Below, in pieces: positions 18,201 to 26,419 of a stretch of 44,684 bases of DNA. Numbering within the stretch: position 1 is the stretch's first letter; the number at the start of each line of letters is the position of its first letter. Source of the DNA: Candidatus Gastranaerophilales bacterium (lineage in GTDB: Bacteria > Cyanobacteriota > Vampirovibrionia > Gastranaerophilales > Gastranaerophilaceae). Below the pieces are notes generated by a model that was not told where the DNA came from, searched no databases, and saw only the letters and a list, made by a program, of their open reading frames with translations. The DNA lies in assembly GCA_017475485.1 (NCBI GenBank), contig JAFVFO010000033.1:1-44684 (forward strand), given 5' to 3'. The position numbers and the translations under genes were made by a program.

Positions 18201-18261
18201 CTGTACTTAATGGCTTGCTTGTGTTATTTTAAAATTAACAGTAGAAAATTTATGGTGGCAA

Positions 18262-20751
18262 ATGAGAGTACACGAACTTGCAAAAGAACTTAATATTACA
18301 TCAAAAGAGCTGATAGAAAAGGTTAATGCCGAACTTAATCTGGGCTTAAAATCGCATAGCTCTACAGTTAGTGACGGACAAGCAGATAAAATAAAAGCAT
18401 TGTATAAAAAAGCGTCAGCGCCTGCAGCAAAACCAAAGGCTTTTATTGTTAAAAAACAAAAACCTTCCGAAACACAGGTCACAGAGGAAGTTAAAAAAGA
18501 ACCCCCTGTAATTAAAACTGTTTCTAAATTGGAAGTTGTCAGAAGTGCAAAACCTGTTGAGCCTAAAAAAGTTAAGCCTGTTGAAACAGTAAAACCGGAA
18601 GTTAAAAAAGAACCTGAAGCGGTTAAAAAACCTGCGCCAATAAATAATTCTACCGATAAACTTTCTACTTTACCTTCTATGACGAGAAGGAATTTTGCAA
18701 AAACTGACGATAAAAAACCTCGCGAAGAAAAAGAGAAAAGACAAGATAAAAAAGAAAAAAATGATAAAAAAGAATCTCATACCCAAACCCCTATTAAGCG
18801 TCATATAATTCCCCAAGATATGTATATGAACCAAGGAAGGGGTGGAAAAAAGAAAAAGAAAGACTATTCTCATGCGGATAGACAGGAAGAACAGGAAAGA
18901 ATAAGTCTTGAAAAGACAGTTCAAAATAAACATAAAAAACACACTCAAGATACAGGTGTGCAGGAAGTTGTAACCTCTGTTGTTATAGATAGACCTATGA
19001 CAGTCGGCGAACTTAGCGATAAAATCAAAAAAACACCTGCCGAAATCATTAAATTTTTAATGCTTAACGGTGTTATGGTTACGGTAAATACCCCGATAGA
19101 TACCGAAACATCTAAAAAAGTTGCAATTAACTTTGAACTTGAAGTCTTAGAAGAAGATTTAGAAGCATTTATTGAACAAGAAGAAGAAAAAGATGGTGTT
19201 AATAAATACCTTGCAACCGCAAAACCCGAAGATATTGTTAAACGTGCTCCCGTTGTAACGGTTATGGGACATGTTGACCATGGTAAAACCACGTTGTTGG
19301 ATTCAATTCGTGCTTCAAAACATAAAATTGTACATACCGAAGTCGGCGGTATAACTCAAAGTATTGGTGCATATACTGTTTGGCTTGATAAAAGAAAAAT
19401 CGTATTTATTGATACCCCCGGTCACGAAGCCTTCACGCAAATGCGCTTAAGAGGTGCGCAATCAACGGATATCGCTGTTCTTGTTGTTGCGGCTGATGAC
19501 GGTGTTATGCCTCAAACAATTGAATCCATTTCGCATGCAAAATCTGCAGGTGTACCCATAATTGTTGCGGTAAATAAAATTGATAAGCCTGATGCTAATC
19601 CTGATAAGGTGTTACAAGAATTAACAGAGCATAATTTAATACCTGAAAAATGGGGTGGTGATACAATATGTATTCCTGTTTCAGCATTACAAAAAACAGG
19701 TATTGATGAACTGCTTGAATATATCCTTTTAATGGCTGATATGCAAGAATTAAAGGCTGTTGAAAAATGCCCTGCAACAGGTGTAATTATTGAAGCTAAC
19801 CTTGATAAAGGAAAGGGCCCTGTTGCTACTATGCTTGTGCAGAACGGTACTTTAAAAGTAGGCGACGCAATTGTTGCAGGTACTGTCGGCGGTAAAGTCA
19901 GAGCTTTGCTGGATGATTCAGGCCGTCGAGTAAGAACGGCAGGCCCTTCTACCCCTGTTGAAATTTTAGGCTTAAACGAAGTGCCGCAAGCAGGTGATAT
20001 CTTTGAAGTTGTAAAAAATGAAAAAGAAATGAAGGCAATAGTTGCACAGCGCAAGCAGAAAGAACGTTCAACAAGACTTGAAGCCATGACCGCGGCACAT
20101 GTTCAAAAAGAAGCCATGGCAGATAATCAGGTTACTAATTTAAATATTATCATCAAGGCAAATACAAACGGTTCGGCAGAAGCTGTTTCCAGTGCATTCC
20201 AGAATGTTAAGTCGCTTAAAGTTGTTCCTAAAATTGTTCATGTCGGCGTAGGTGATATTTCGGAAGCTGATGTCATGCTTGCTTCGGCGTCAAATGCCAT
20301 AATCCTTGGTTTTACAGTTAAAGAAGACGCTAATGCGCTGTTATCTGCTCAAAAAGAAGGTGTAAAAATTAAAAAATATGATATCATCTATCAAGTTTTA
20401 GAAGATATTGAAAAGACAATGCTATCATTGTTATCGCCTGAAATAGAAGATGTTGAACTTGGTAAAGCTGAAGTTAGAGCTGTATTTACAGTAGGCAAAA
20501 CAACAAGAATTGCCGGATGTTATGTTACTGAAGGTAAAATTGTCCGCTCTAAAACCGCCAGAGTTCTTCGTGACGGTGTTGAAATCTTTAAAGGTGAAAT
20601 CGACCAGCTTAAACGTTTTAAAGATGACGTTAAAGAAGTTAAAGAAGGCTTTGAATGCGGTATATCATTTGCAAAATTCAATGATATACAAGAAGGCGAT
20701 ATAATTGAAGTTTCAACAACCAAAGAGGTTGAACCTCAAACCCTTGTATAG
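18262..20751 (+). CDS. infB: translation initiation factor IF-2
   Basis: An 829-residue GTPase that places initiator tRNA on the 30S subunit. It has the IF2 N-terminal fold at residues 1-50 (RVHELAKELNITSKELIEKVN) and a Lys/Glu/Pro-rich low-complexity linker to about 240. A second IF2_N module follows (MTVGELSDKIKKTPAEIIKFL), then the G domain with GHVDHGKT near 336, DTPGHEA and NKID. Domains II, III and the C-terminal fMet-binding barrel (RDGVEIFKGEIDQLKRFKDDVKEV) complete it. It starts at ATG 18262 with a GGTGG ribosome-binding site, and is followed 12 bp later by rbfA. Confidence 0.97.
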   Translation: MRVHELAKELNITSKELIEKVNAELNLGLKSHSSTVSDGQADKIKALYKKASAPAAKPKAFIVKKQKPSETQVTEEVKKEPPVIKTVSKLEVVRSAKPVEPKKVKPVETVKPEVKKEPEAVKKPAPINNSTDKLSTLPSMTRRNFAKTDDKKPREEKEKRQDKKEKNDKKESHTQTPIKRHIIPQDMYMNQGRGGKKKKKDYSHADRQEEQERISLEKTVQNKHKKHTQDTGVQEVVTSVVIDRPMTVGELSDKIKKTPAEIIKFLMLNGVMVTVNTPIDTETSKKVAINFELEVLEEDLEAFIEQEEEKDGVNKYLATAKPEDIVKRAPVVTVMGHVDHGKTTLLDSIRASKHKIVHTEVGGITQSIGAYTVWLDKRKIVFIDTPGHEAFTQMRLRGAQSTDIAVLVVAADDGVMPQTIESISHAKSAGVPIIVAVNKIDKPDANPDKVLQELTEHNLIPEKWGGDTICIPVSALQKTGIDELLEYILLMADMQELKAVEKCPATGVIIEANLDKGKGPVATMLVQNGTLKVGDAIVAGTVGGKVRALLDDSGRRVRTAGPSTPVEILGLNEVPQAGDIFEVVKNEKEMKAIVAQRKQKERSTRLEAMTAAHVQKEAMADNQVTNLNIIIKANTNGSAEAVSSAFQNVKSLKVVPKIVHVGVGDISEADVMLASASNAIILGFTVKEDANALLSAQKEGVKIKKYDIIYQVLEDIEKTMLSLLSPEIEDVELGKAEVRAVFTVGKTTRIAGCYVTEGKIVRSKTARVLRDGVEIFKGEIDQLKRFKDDVKEVKEGFECGISFAKFNDIQEGDIIEVSTTKEVEPQTLV

Positions 20752-20763
20752 ATAGGAAAACAA

Positions 20764-21114
20764 ATGTCATTAAGGAATGAAAGAGTCAGAAAAGCACTCA
20801 TGCGAGAAATTTCTGATATTATATTTAAAGATATTAAAGACCCTGCAATTTGTGCTATGGTTTCAATTACAGACGTTGATGTATCAAGTGACAATTCTGC
20901 AGCCAGAGTTTTTTACAGTGTTTTCGGTTCTGATGAGGCTAAGAAAAAGACAATCTCTGCTCTTGAGCGTCATGTAGGCCAAATTCGCCATGAAGTAGGT
21001 AAAAGAATTCGTCTTAGAAAAACACCGACATTGCTTTTTATTCCGGATGATTCCTTAGAACATGGTGCAAAAATGACAGAATTAATCAATAAAATTGAAC
21101 GCGGTGAACTGTAG
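20764..21114 (+). CDS. rbfA: ribosome-binding factor A
   Basis: A 116-residue KH-fold protein that helps 16S rRNA maturation in the 30S subunit. RNERVRKALMREISDII at the N-terminus, DPAICAMVSITDVDVSSDNSAARVFYSV in the middle, and GKRIRLRKTPTLLFIPDDSLEHGAKM at the C-terminus are standard RbfA sequence at the usual length. The gene lies between infB and truB, the classic order. Its stop (21112-21114) is four bases before the truB start. Confidence 0.95.
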   Translation: MSLRNERVRKALMREISDIIFKDIKDPAICAMVSITDVDVSSDNSAARVFYSVFGSDEAKKKTISALERHVGQIRHEVGKRIRLRKTPTLLFIPDDSLEHGAKMTELINKIERGEL

Positions 21115-21118
21115 TTTT

Positions 21119-21985
21119 ATGGAAGGCTATTTCCTAAATATCAACAAGCCTAAAGGCATTAGTTCGTTTGATGTTATAAGACAATTGCGAAAAAAACTTA
21201 ATTTGAAGGCAATAGGACACTCGGGAACACTTGATCCGCTAGCTCATGGTGTTATGCAAATCGGTGTCGGGTACTGCACAAAATTACTTGATTATTTAGC
21301 TTCTGATAAAGAATATACTGCGGATATTTGTTTTGGCTATGATTCTACAACCATGGATGAAGAAGGCGAAAAAACTTTTATCAAAACCCCTGATTTTACA
21401 TATCAAGAGCTAATTACAACCCTTAATTCCTTTCTCGGAAAAACTATGCAAGTTCCGCCAAAATACTCTGCAATTAAGCAAAATGGCAAAAAATTGTGCG
21501 ATTTGGCAAGAAATAATCCTGATATGAAATTGGTTATAAAACCGCGCGAAATCGAGATATATTCAATTGATTTGCTTGATTTTAAGCAGGATTTTGCGAG
21601 AATAAAAGTACATGCCAAAAAAGGCACTTATATTCGCTCACTGGTTAATGATATAGGCGTGAAACTCAATTGCGGAGCTTATATTAAAGATTTAAAAAGA
21701 ACAAAAGCCGGCAATTTTTTAATAGAAAATTCTCAAGATATAAATTCGTCTGAATTTGTTAAAATTAATCCCCTGAATGCTCTACAGTTTGATAAATATG
21801 AAGTTGATGATATTGAATATCGTCAAGCTATGAATGGCAATACAATTTCTGTTAATAAAATTTTTAAAACAAATCCTATATTATTAACAAAAAATAACAA
21901 ACTTGTATCTTTAGCAAATATATTGGATAATTCAAATAATGGTGTTAGTTTGGTAAAACCAAAGAAAAATTTTAAAGAGAGTTAA
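21119..21985 (+). CDS. truB: tRNA pseudouridine(55) synthase
   Basis: A 288-residue pseudouridine synthase that modifies U55 in the T-loop of tRNAs. The N-terminal FLNINKPKGISSFDVI is diagnostic. The catalytic Asp is D39 in GHSGTLDPLAHGVMQIG, and KKGTYIRSLVNDIG is the second conserved block. I chose ATG 21119 over an upstream in-frame TTG (21095) because TruB proteins begin a few residues before NINKPKG and because the TTG lies within rbfA. It is the third gene of the infB unit. The C-terminal PUA-like part is poorly conserved here. Confidence 0.94.
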   Translation: MEGYFLNINKPKGISSFDVIRQLRKKLNLKAIGHSGTLDPLAHGVMQIGVGYCTKLLDYLASDKEYTADICFGYDSTTMDEEGEKTFIKTPDFTYQELITTLNSFLGKTMQVPPKYSAIKQNGKKLCDLARNNPDMKLVIKPREIEIYSIDLLDFKQDFARIKVHAKKGTYIRSLVNDIGVKLNCGAYIKDLKRTKAGNFLIENSQDINSSEFVKINPLNALQFDKYEVDDIEYRQAMNGNTISVNKIFKTNPILLTKNNKLVSLANILDNSNNGVSLVKPKKNFKES

Positions 21986-21986
21986 T

Positions 21987-22604
21987 ATGAATACATTTAT
22001 TAAAACTTTTATCGTGTGTTTGATTGTGGCTTTGGGGTTTTTTATTTATAAATTTGTCATATCTGAAAGCTACAGCCCTGATTTATCGGTTTCAAATGAT
22101 AATCCTGTTTTTACAAATACTACAAATAGATTTGATAAAGTTGAAAAAAGTCCTATTGAGAAATTACCAATAGAAGAAGAATTTGAGAAAAATCAACTTC
22201 CGGAAGTTGATAATAAGTATGAATATACTTGTTTTTTCTATTCTTCAACAGGAAAATTAATCCCTGTTAAGCGTGAATTTTCAGTTAAACAAAGTCTTGA
22301 AAATACAATAGATATGCTTTTAAAAGGCCCTACTATCACAGAATCCAGACAAGGCATTTATTCTGAAATTCCCAAAAATGTTGATTTAATTTCGGTAAAC
22401 CAAGGCCAAGACTCTATTATTGTTAATTTGACTTCTGCATTCGGGCAGGGCGGAGGCTCTCAAAGTATTGAAAACAGGCTAAAACAACTATCTAAAACAA
22501 TTAAAAACAGATACAAAGACAAAAAAATCTATTTATACATTGATAACAAAGAAGTTGAATATCTTGGCGGCGAAGGGGTATATGTAAAACAACCGCTTGA
22601 CTAA
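21987..22604 (+). CDS. GerMN-domain anchored protein
   Basis: A 205-residue protein. A signal anchor at about residues 5-26 (FIKTFIVCLIVALGFFIYKFVI) is followed by a low-complexity linker and a C-terminal GerMN domain: YTCFFYSSTGKLIPVKREF, ENTIDMLLKGPT, VDLISVNQGQDSIIVNLTSAF and LSKTIKNRY. GerMN domains occur in GerM of sporulating Firmicutes and in many exported proteins of other phyla, where they probably bind peptidoglycan or partner proteins. It starts one base after truB and so belongs to that transcription unit. It ends in a 4-bp stop-stop overlap with the next gene. Confidence 0.85.
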   Translation: MNTFIKTFIVCLIVALGFFIYKFVISESYSPDLSVSNDNPVFTNTTNRFDKVEKSPIEKLPIEEEFEKNQLPEVDNKYEYTCFFYSSTGKLIPVKREFSVKQSLENTIDMLLKGPTITESRQGIYSEIPKNVDLISVNQGQDSIIVNLTSAFGQGGGSQSIENRLKQLSKTIKNRYKDKKIYLYIDNKEVEYLGGEGVYVKQPLD

Positions 22605-23347
22605 ACAGCTATCCAATTATGAAATTTTTTTGACGGTTTTAATTTTTTGTCAAAAGCCACATAAAAATAGTTTTTACCGTTTAAAACAGAAGCCCATAAA
22701 CCTTCCGAATAAGAATTTTGTGTACAATGAATAATTTTATGCTTGCATTGCATTAAAAAATAAAATTCTTCGCGCCAATCTCCCAGATCAAGAATTTCAT
22801 AATTCATATCAATTTTTGTATTAATTTTTTGCCGGGTAAAAATGAATAATTTTGGCTTTTTAATATATTTATTAAGTCTGTTTATCGCGCTAATTAAGTA
22901 TTTATAATCTATTTCATCATTTTTATTTATGTATAGTCCGATTGAATTAATAGAATTAATTTCTTCTAATAAGTCATAATTTTTTATAAAATCAATGCTT
23001 TTGAAATTAAACTGTGCCTTAATATCCCTTGACAAATAGGTGATATCATCAATTTTAAAGTCCTTTAGTTTTAAGATTTTATCTTCTTTAATTTTTTTTG
23101 ATTTGATATCTTTAAAATCGAAAAATTTGCATTTTTGCGCAATTTTATCAACCCTTGCTGTTGAAATGTAGGAATAATTAATATTAAAATTATCCATTTG
23201 ATTTTCAAACAGCATTCTTTTTTTGGTTGTGTTTTCATAATAGCAATCCAGTTCAAACCTGTCCTGTGCTATTTTTCCGTAGGCATAGGTTGAAAAATTG
23301 TCTGCAAAACTATCCTGATATTCTAATACAACTATTTTCTTATCCAT
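22601..23347 (-). CDS. divergent GT11-like protein with degraded motifs
   Basis: A 248-residue protein whose layout matches alpha-1,2-fucosyltransferase-like GT11 proteins. The C-terminal FYFLMQCKHKIIHCTQNSYS copies the family's LYLMSxCKHNIIANSSFSW. KPKLFIFT precedes a DWREEF, and the N-terminal TYAYGKIAQ fits the G-N-Q-x-x-Q-Y-A-F-G helix. Key residues are changed: the GGLGNQ loop is DSFADN, and the GDP-fucose motif HxRRxD is YINKND (residues 139-144). It may be inactive or have a new donor. I chose ATG 23347 because GT11 proteins begin a few residues before the first strand; a GTG at 23389 and an ATG between them are alternatives. No ribosome-binding site is obvious. Confidence 0.6.
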   Translation of the reverse strand: MDKKIVVLEYQDSFADNFSTYAYGKIAQDRFELDCYYENTTKKRMLFENQMDNFNINYSYISTARVDKIAQKCKFFDFKDIKSKKIKEDKILKLKDFKIDDITYLSRDIKAQFNFKSIDFIKNYDLLEEINSINSIGLYINKNDEIDYKYLISAINRLNKYIKKPKLFIFTRQKINTKIDMNYEILDLGDWREEFYFLMQCKHKIIHCTQNSYSEGLWASVLNGKNYFYVAFDKKLKPSKKFHNWIAV

Positions 23348-23436
23348 AATAAAATTAATCATTTGTATGATTACAAATAACTTTAACACAAATATGCTTA
23401 TAATAAGATAAAGAATTTATAAATTTTGAGGAAAAA

Positions 23437-23997
23437 ATGAAAAAACTTTTATGTTTTTTAACTATATTATTTGTTGGCGTATTTTGCAGCGCATGTATCA
23501 ATAATTATGCCGTTCAGCAACTTAACAAAATGGCAAAAAAATACCTTGATGAAGGAGACTTAGCCGCTGCTGCAGCTCGTTTAGAATCTTCAATAGATTT
23601 AGACGGAAACATTTATGAATCAAGATATAATCTTGCCTCGCTTTATATGGATATGGGAATTTGCGACAAAGCGTTATCTCAAATTAATGAAGCAAGTAAA
23701 TTAATAGAAAATGAGCCTGCTGTTTATTATATTCAGGCAACTGCAAACGTTTGTCTTGCAGATAGAATATATAATGCTAAAATGCTTGACGGTTCAACTA
23801 AAAAAATAGTTTATACAAATAAAAAAGAGGCCGCAGAAAAAGCAATTGATTATGTAAAATACCTAACAGATGCAAATACAGCCTTTAATGAATACTTAAA
23901 ACTGGCAACAACAACGGAAGAAACCCAAGATATTGCAACTCAAATCAGCATAAATAATTCCAACATACAAAAAATAAGCTCGGTATATAAGTTATGA
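23437..23997 (+). CDS. small TPR lipoprotein
   Basis: A 186-residue protein with a lipoprotein-type signal peptide: KK, a hydrophobic core, then CSAC with the lipidated Cys at position 20. Two or three TPR-like repeats follow (YLDEGDLAAAAARLESSIDL, SRYNLASLYMDMGICDKALSQINEA, PAVYYIQATANVCLADRIYNA) and a helical tail. It overlaps lgt by 4 bp (ATGA). Lgt is the enzyme that would lipidate it, which makes the pairing neat, though Lgt acts on all lipoproteins. It has a good ribosome-binding site (TGAGGA). Likely a periplasmic scaffold on the inner or outer membrane. Confidence 0.85.
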   Translation: MKKLLCFLTILFVGVFCSACINNYAVQQLNKMAKKYLDEGDLAAAAARLESSIDLDGNIYESRYNLASLYMDMGICDKALSQINEASKLIENEPAVYYIQATANVCLADRIYNAKMLDGSTKKIVYTNKKEAAEKAIDYVKYLTDANTAFNEYLKLATTTEETQDIATQISINNSNIQKISSVYKL

Positions 23998-24785
23998 GTT
24001 TGATTTTGTATCCGCCCTCAAATCCCGTTGCATTTGGTTTTTTAAATATTCAAGTACATTGGTACGGAATAATTATGGCGCTTTCGATGTTGATTGGTAT
24101 AAGTGTAGCTTCTTATTTTTTTGATAAGTATGTATCCAAAAAAGATTGCGATAATTTCATAGATTTAATTCCGATTGTTATAATTTGTGCTGTATTGGGC
24201 GCAAGAATATTTTATGTCATTGGCGATTGGGGCTTCTATTCAAAGCATATAACCGAGATTTTTTTAATTAACCATGGCGGTTTATCAATTTTCGGCGCAT
24301 TATTGTTTGCAATAAGTACAATTTTTATATATTCAAAAACAAAAAAGTTTTCTTGTTTAAAATACCTTGATATTATGGCTCTTTCAATGCCTTTGTGTCA
24401 AAGTATCGGCAGGTGGGGTAATTTTATAAATCAAGAGGCTTATGGCGCGCCTTATAATGGTTTTTTAAAGATGTATATTGCCCAAAATCACAGGGTTGAT
24501 AATTTTTTTAATGTTGAATATTATCATCCGACTTTTTTGTATGAAAGTGTATTGGATTTTATTTTATTTATTTTGCTGGTTATAATTTTTTTGAAATTTA
24601 AAAATATAAAAGCAGGTACAATCTTTGCTCTGTACCTGCTTTTATACTCTTTTATAAGAATTTTTGTTGAAAACATCAGAATAGATAGTGTGTTAAATGT
24701 TTCAAATATTCCTATTGCAATTATAATAAGCATTTTAACTATTTTGGTATCATTATTTTTGTTATTTGGGATATATAAAAAATAG
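23994..24785 (+). CDS. lgt: prolipoprotein diacylglyceryl transferase
   Basis: A 263-residue inner-membrane enzyme that transfers diacylglycerol from phosphatidylglycerol to the lipobox cysteine. Family motifs are intact: HWYGI (residues 22-26), GARIFYV (69-75), NHGGLSIFG (93-101) and the signature GRWGNFINQEAYG with R140, G142, N143, N146 and E148. Seven hydrophobic segments are seen. It overlaps the upstream lipoprotein gene by 4 bp. Its stop abuts the stop of convergent gpmI with no gap, and a perfect 13-bp inverted repeat lies inside its sixth-seventh segment region (24608-24643). Confidence 0.96.
   Translation: MSLILYPPSNPVAFGFLNIQVHWYGIIMALSMLIGISVASYFFDKYVSKKDCDNFIDLIPIVIICAVLGARIFYVIGDWGFYSKHITEIFLINHGGLSIFGALLFAISTIFIYSKTKKFSCLKYLDIMALSMPLCQSIGRWGNFINQEAYGAPYNGFLKMYIAQNHRVDNFFNVEYYHPTFLYESVLDFILFILLVIIFLKFKNIKAGTIFALYLLLYSFIRIFVENIRIDSVLNVSNIPIAIIISILTILVSLFLLFGIYKK
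24608..24643 (-). terminator. possible gpmI terminator buried inside lgt
   Basis: Perfect 13-bp arms at 24608-24620 and 24631-24643 (core AGCAGGTACA) enclose a 10-nt loop. On the minus strand it is followed by a T-rich run (TTTTATATTTTTAAATTT). It lies 143 bp beyond the gpmI stop, while gpmI and lgt have no intergenic space. It encodes a conserved Lgt stretch (KAGTIFALYLLLYSF), so some of the symmetry could be chance. Confidence 0.55.
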
Positions 24786-26318
24786 TTATTTTCTTGCCAT
24801 AGCTTTGATAATGGATTTGCCTGTCATTTCTTGCGGTTTTTTAATATCTAAAATATCTAAAACACTTGGCGCAATATCACACAAAGCACCTTCTTTATCA
24901 ACTTCCCAGGCTTCATTTGATACAATGATAAAGGGTACAACGTTCGTTGTGTGGGCAGTATGCGGAGCATTCGTTTCTTCGTTAAACATACATTCGGCAT
25001 TACCATGGTCTGCCGTGATAATCATTGTTACATTATTTTCCAGCGCTTTTTTTGCAATTTTACCGACACATTCATCAACCGCTTCGCATGCCTTAACAGC
25101 AGCTTCCATAACACCTGTATGACCTACCATATCAGGGTTTGCAAAGTTAACAAGTATGAAACCATATTGCTCGTCATCAAGCGCATTTAAAACATTATCA
25201 CAAACTTCATAAGCAGACATTTCAGGCTTCATATCATAAGTTGCAACTTTTGGTGAATTAACCAATGCTCTTGTTTCAAGTTTTCCTGATTTTTCTACAC
25301 CGTCGTTAAAAAAGAAAGTGATATGGGCATATTTTTCGGTTTCTGCCGTTCTGAATTGTTTGATATTGTTATTATCCAAAACATCACCAAGTATATTAGC
25401 AAGTGTTTGAGGTCTGAATGCAACGGGTACATCAAATGTTTCGTCGTATTGCGTCATGCAGACATAATAAAGATTTTTTATTACTTTTTTGCGCTCAAAA
25501 CCGTCAAAGTTATTATCTGTAAATGCTCTTGTTATTTCTCTTGCCCTGTCAGGTCTGTAGTTAAAGAAAATAACTGCATCATTGTCATCAATTCTGCGTT
25601 CTTGAATAACAGCGGGTTCAACAAATTCATCCGTAACTTCATTTTTGTATGAATTATTTATCGCTGTTTCAGAATTTTCTTCCTTATTGCCTTCGCCTAA
25701 AGTCAGGCAATTATAAGCACGCTCTACTCTATCCCAACGCTTATCTCTGTCCATTGCCCAATATCTTCCGATAATTGAAGCAATTTTTGGAAAATTATAT
25801 TTCTTTAATTCTTCTTCGATTTCAGCTAAAAATTTATTTGCGGACTTTGGCGGAGTGTCGCGGCCGTCAAGAAAAGCATGGATATATACTTCTTTTAAAT
25901 CGTTTTGGGCCATTAATTTAATTAAGGCTTTTAAATGATATAAGGAGCTGTGAACCCCGCCGCTGGAAACAAGACCGTATATGTGCATGGCGGAATTGTT
26001 GCGCTTTACATGATTAATTGCATTTAAAAATTCTTCATTATTGAAAAACTCACCTTCATCAATTGACTTATTAATTCTTGTTAATTCTTGATAAACAATC
26101 CTCCCCGCGCCAATATTTAAGTGTCCTACTTCGGAATTTCCCATTTGGCCTTCAGGCAAGCCTACAGATAATCCGTCGGCATGGATGAATGTGTGTGGGC
26201 GGTTTTGTATGAAATTGTCATAATTTGGTGTATTTGCAGAAAAGACGGCATTATGGTTTTCATTGTTTCTGTATCCCCAGCCGTCTAATATACATAGCAG
26301 TGCTCTTTTATTTGTCAT
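24786..26318 (-). CDS. gpmI: 2,3-bisphosphoglycerate-independent phosphoglycerate mutase
   Basis: A 510-residue di-manganese enzyme of glycolysis that interconverts 3- and 2-phosphoglycerate. The first metal site is CILDGWG (D12), and the catalytic phosphoserine is S62 in GQMGNSEVGHLNIGAGR. HAFLDGRDTPP, the substrate-binding FFNYRPDRAREI, NPDMVGHTG and the second metal cluster ITADHGN with HTxxxVPFI complete the set. ATG 26318 is preferred over an in-frame TTG at 26333 because an AAAGG site is correctly spaced before it. It is a single gene on this strand. Confidence 0.97.
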   Translation of the reverse strand: MTNKRALLCILDGWGYRNNENHNAVFSANTPNYDNFIQNRPHTFIHADGLSVGLPEGQMGNSEVGHLNIGAGRIVYQELTRINKSIDEGEFFNNEEFLNAINHVKRNNSAMHIYGLVSSGGVHSSLYHLKALIKLMAQNDLKEVYIHAFLDGRDTPPKSANKFLAEIEEELKKYNFPKIASIIGRYWAMDRDKRWDRVERAYNCLTLGEGNKEENSETAINNSYKNEVTDEFVEPAVIQERRIDDNDAVIFFNYRPDRAREITRAFTDNNFDGFERKKVIKNLYYVCMTQYDETFDVPVAFRPQTLANILGDVLDNNNIKQFRTAETEKYAHITFFFNDGVEKSGKLETRALVNSPKVATYDMKPEMSAYEVCDNVLNALDDEQYGFILVNFANPDMVGHTGVMEAAVKACEAVDECVGKIAKKALENNVTMIITADHGNAECMFNEETNAPHTAHTTNVVPFIIVSNEAWEVDKEGALCDIAPSVLDILDIKKPQEMTGKSIIKAMARK

Positions 26319-26419
26319 GCTTAAGCCTTTCAAAATAATACATTAATACGATTATATTTTAACATGGACATAAAGATTTATTTATTTGTTTTATAATATT
26401 AAAAGGAGAAGGTAATTGG

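Noticed and set aside
19512-20087. Long minus-strand open frame antisense to infB
   Set aside because: It mirrors the conserved infB G domain, lacks a ribosome-binding site, and has a Ser/Thr/Pro-rich composition typical of an antisense shadow.
26334-26419. NAD-type riboswitch upstream of nadB
   Set aside because: Only a -10-like box and a ribosome-binding site are seen; the 86-bp gap has no stable stem system.
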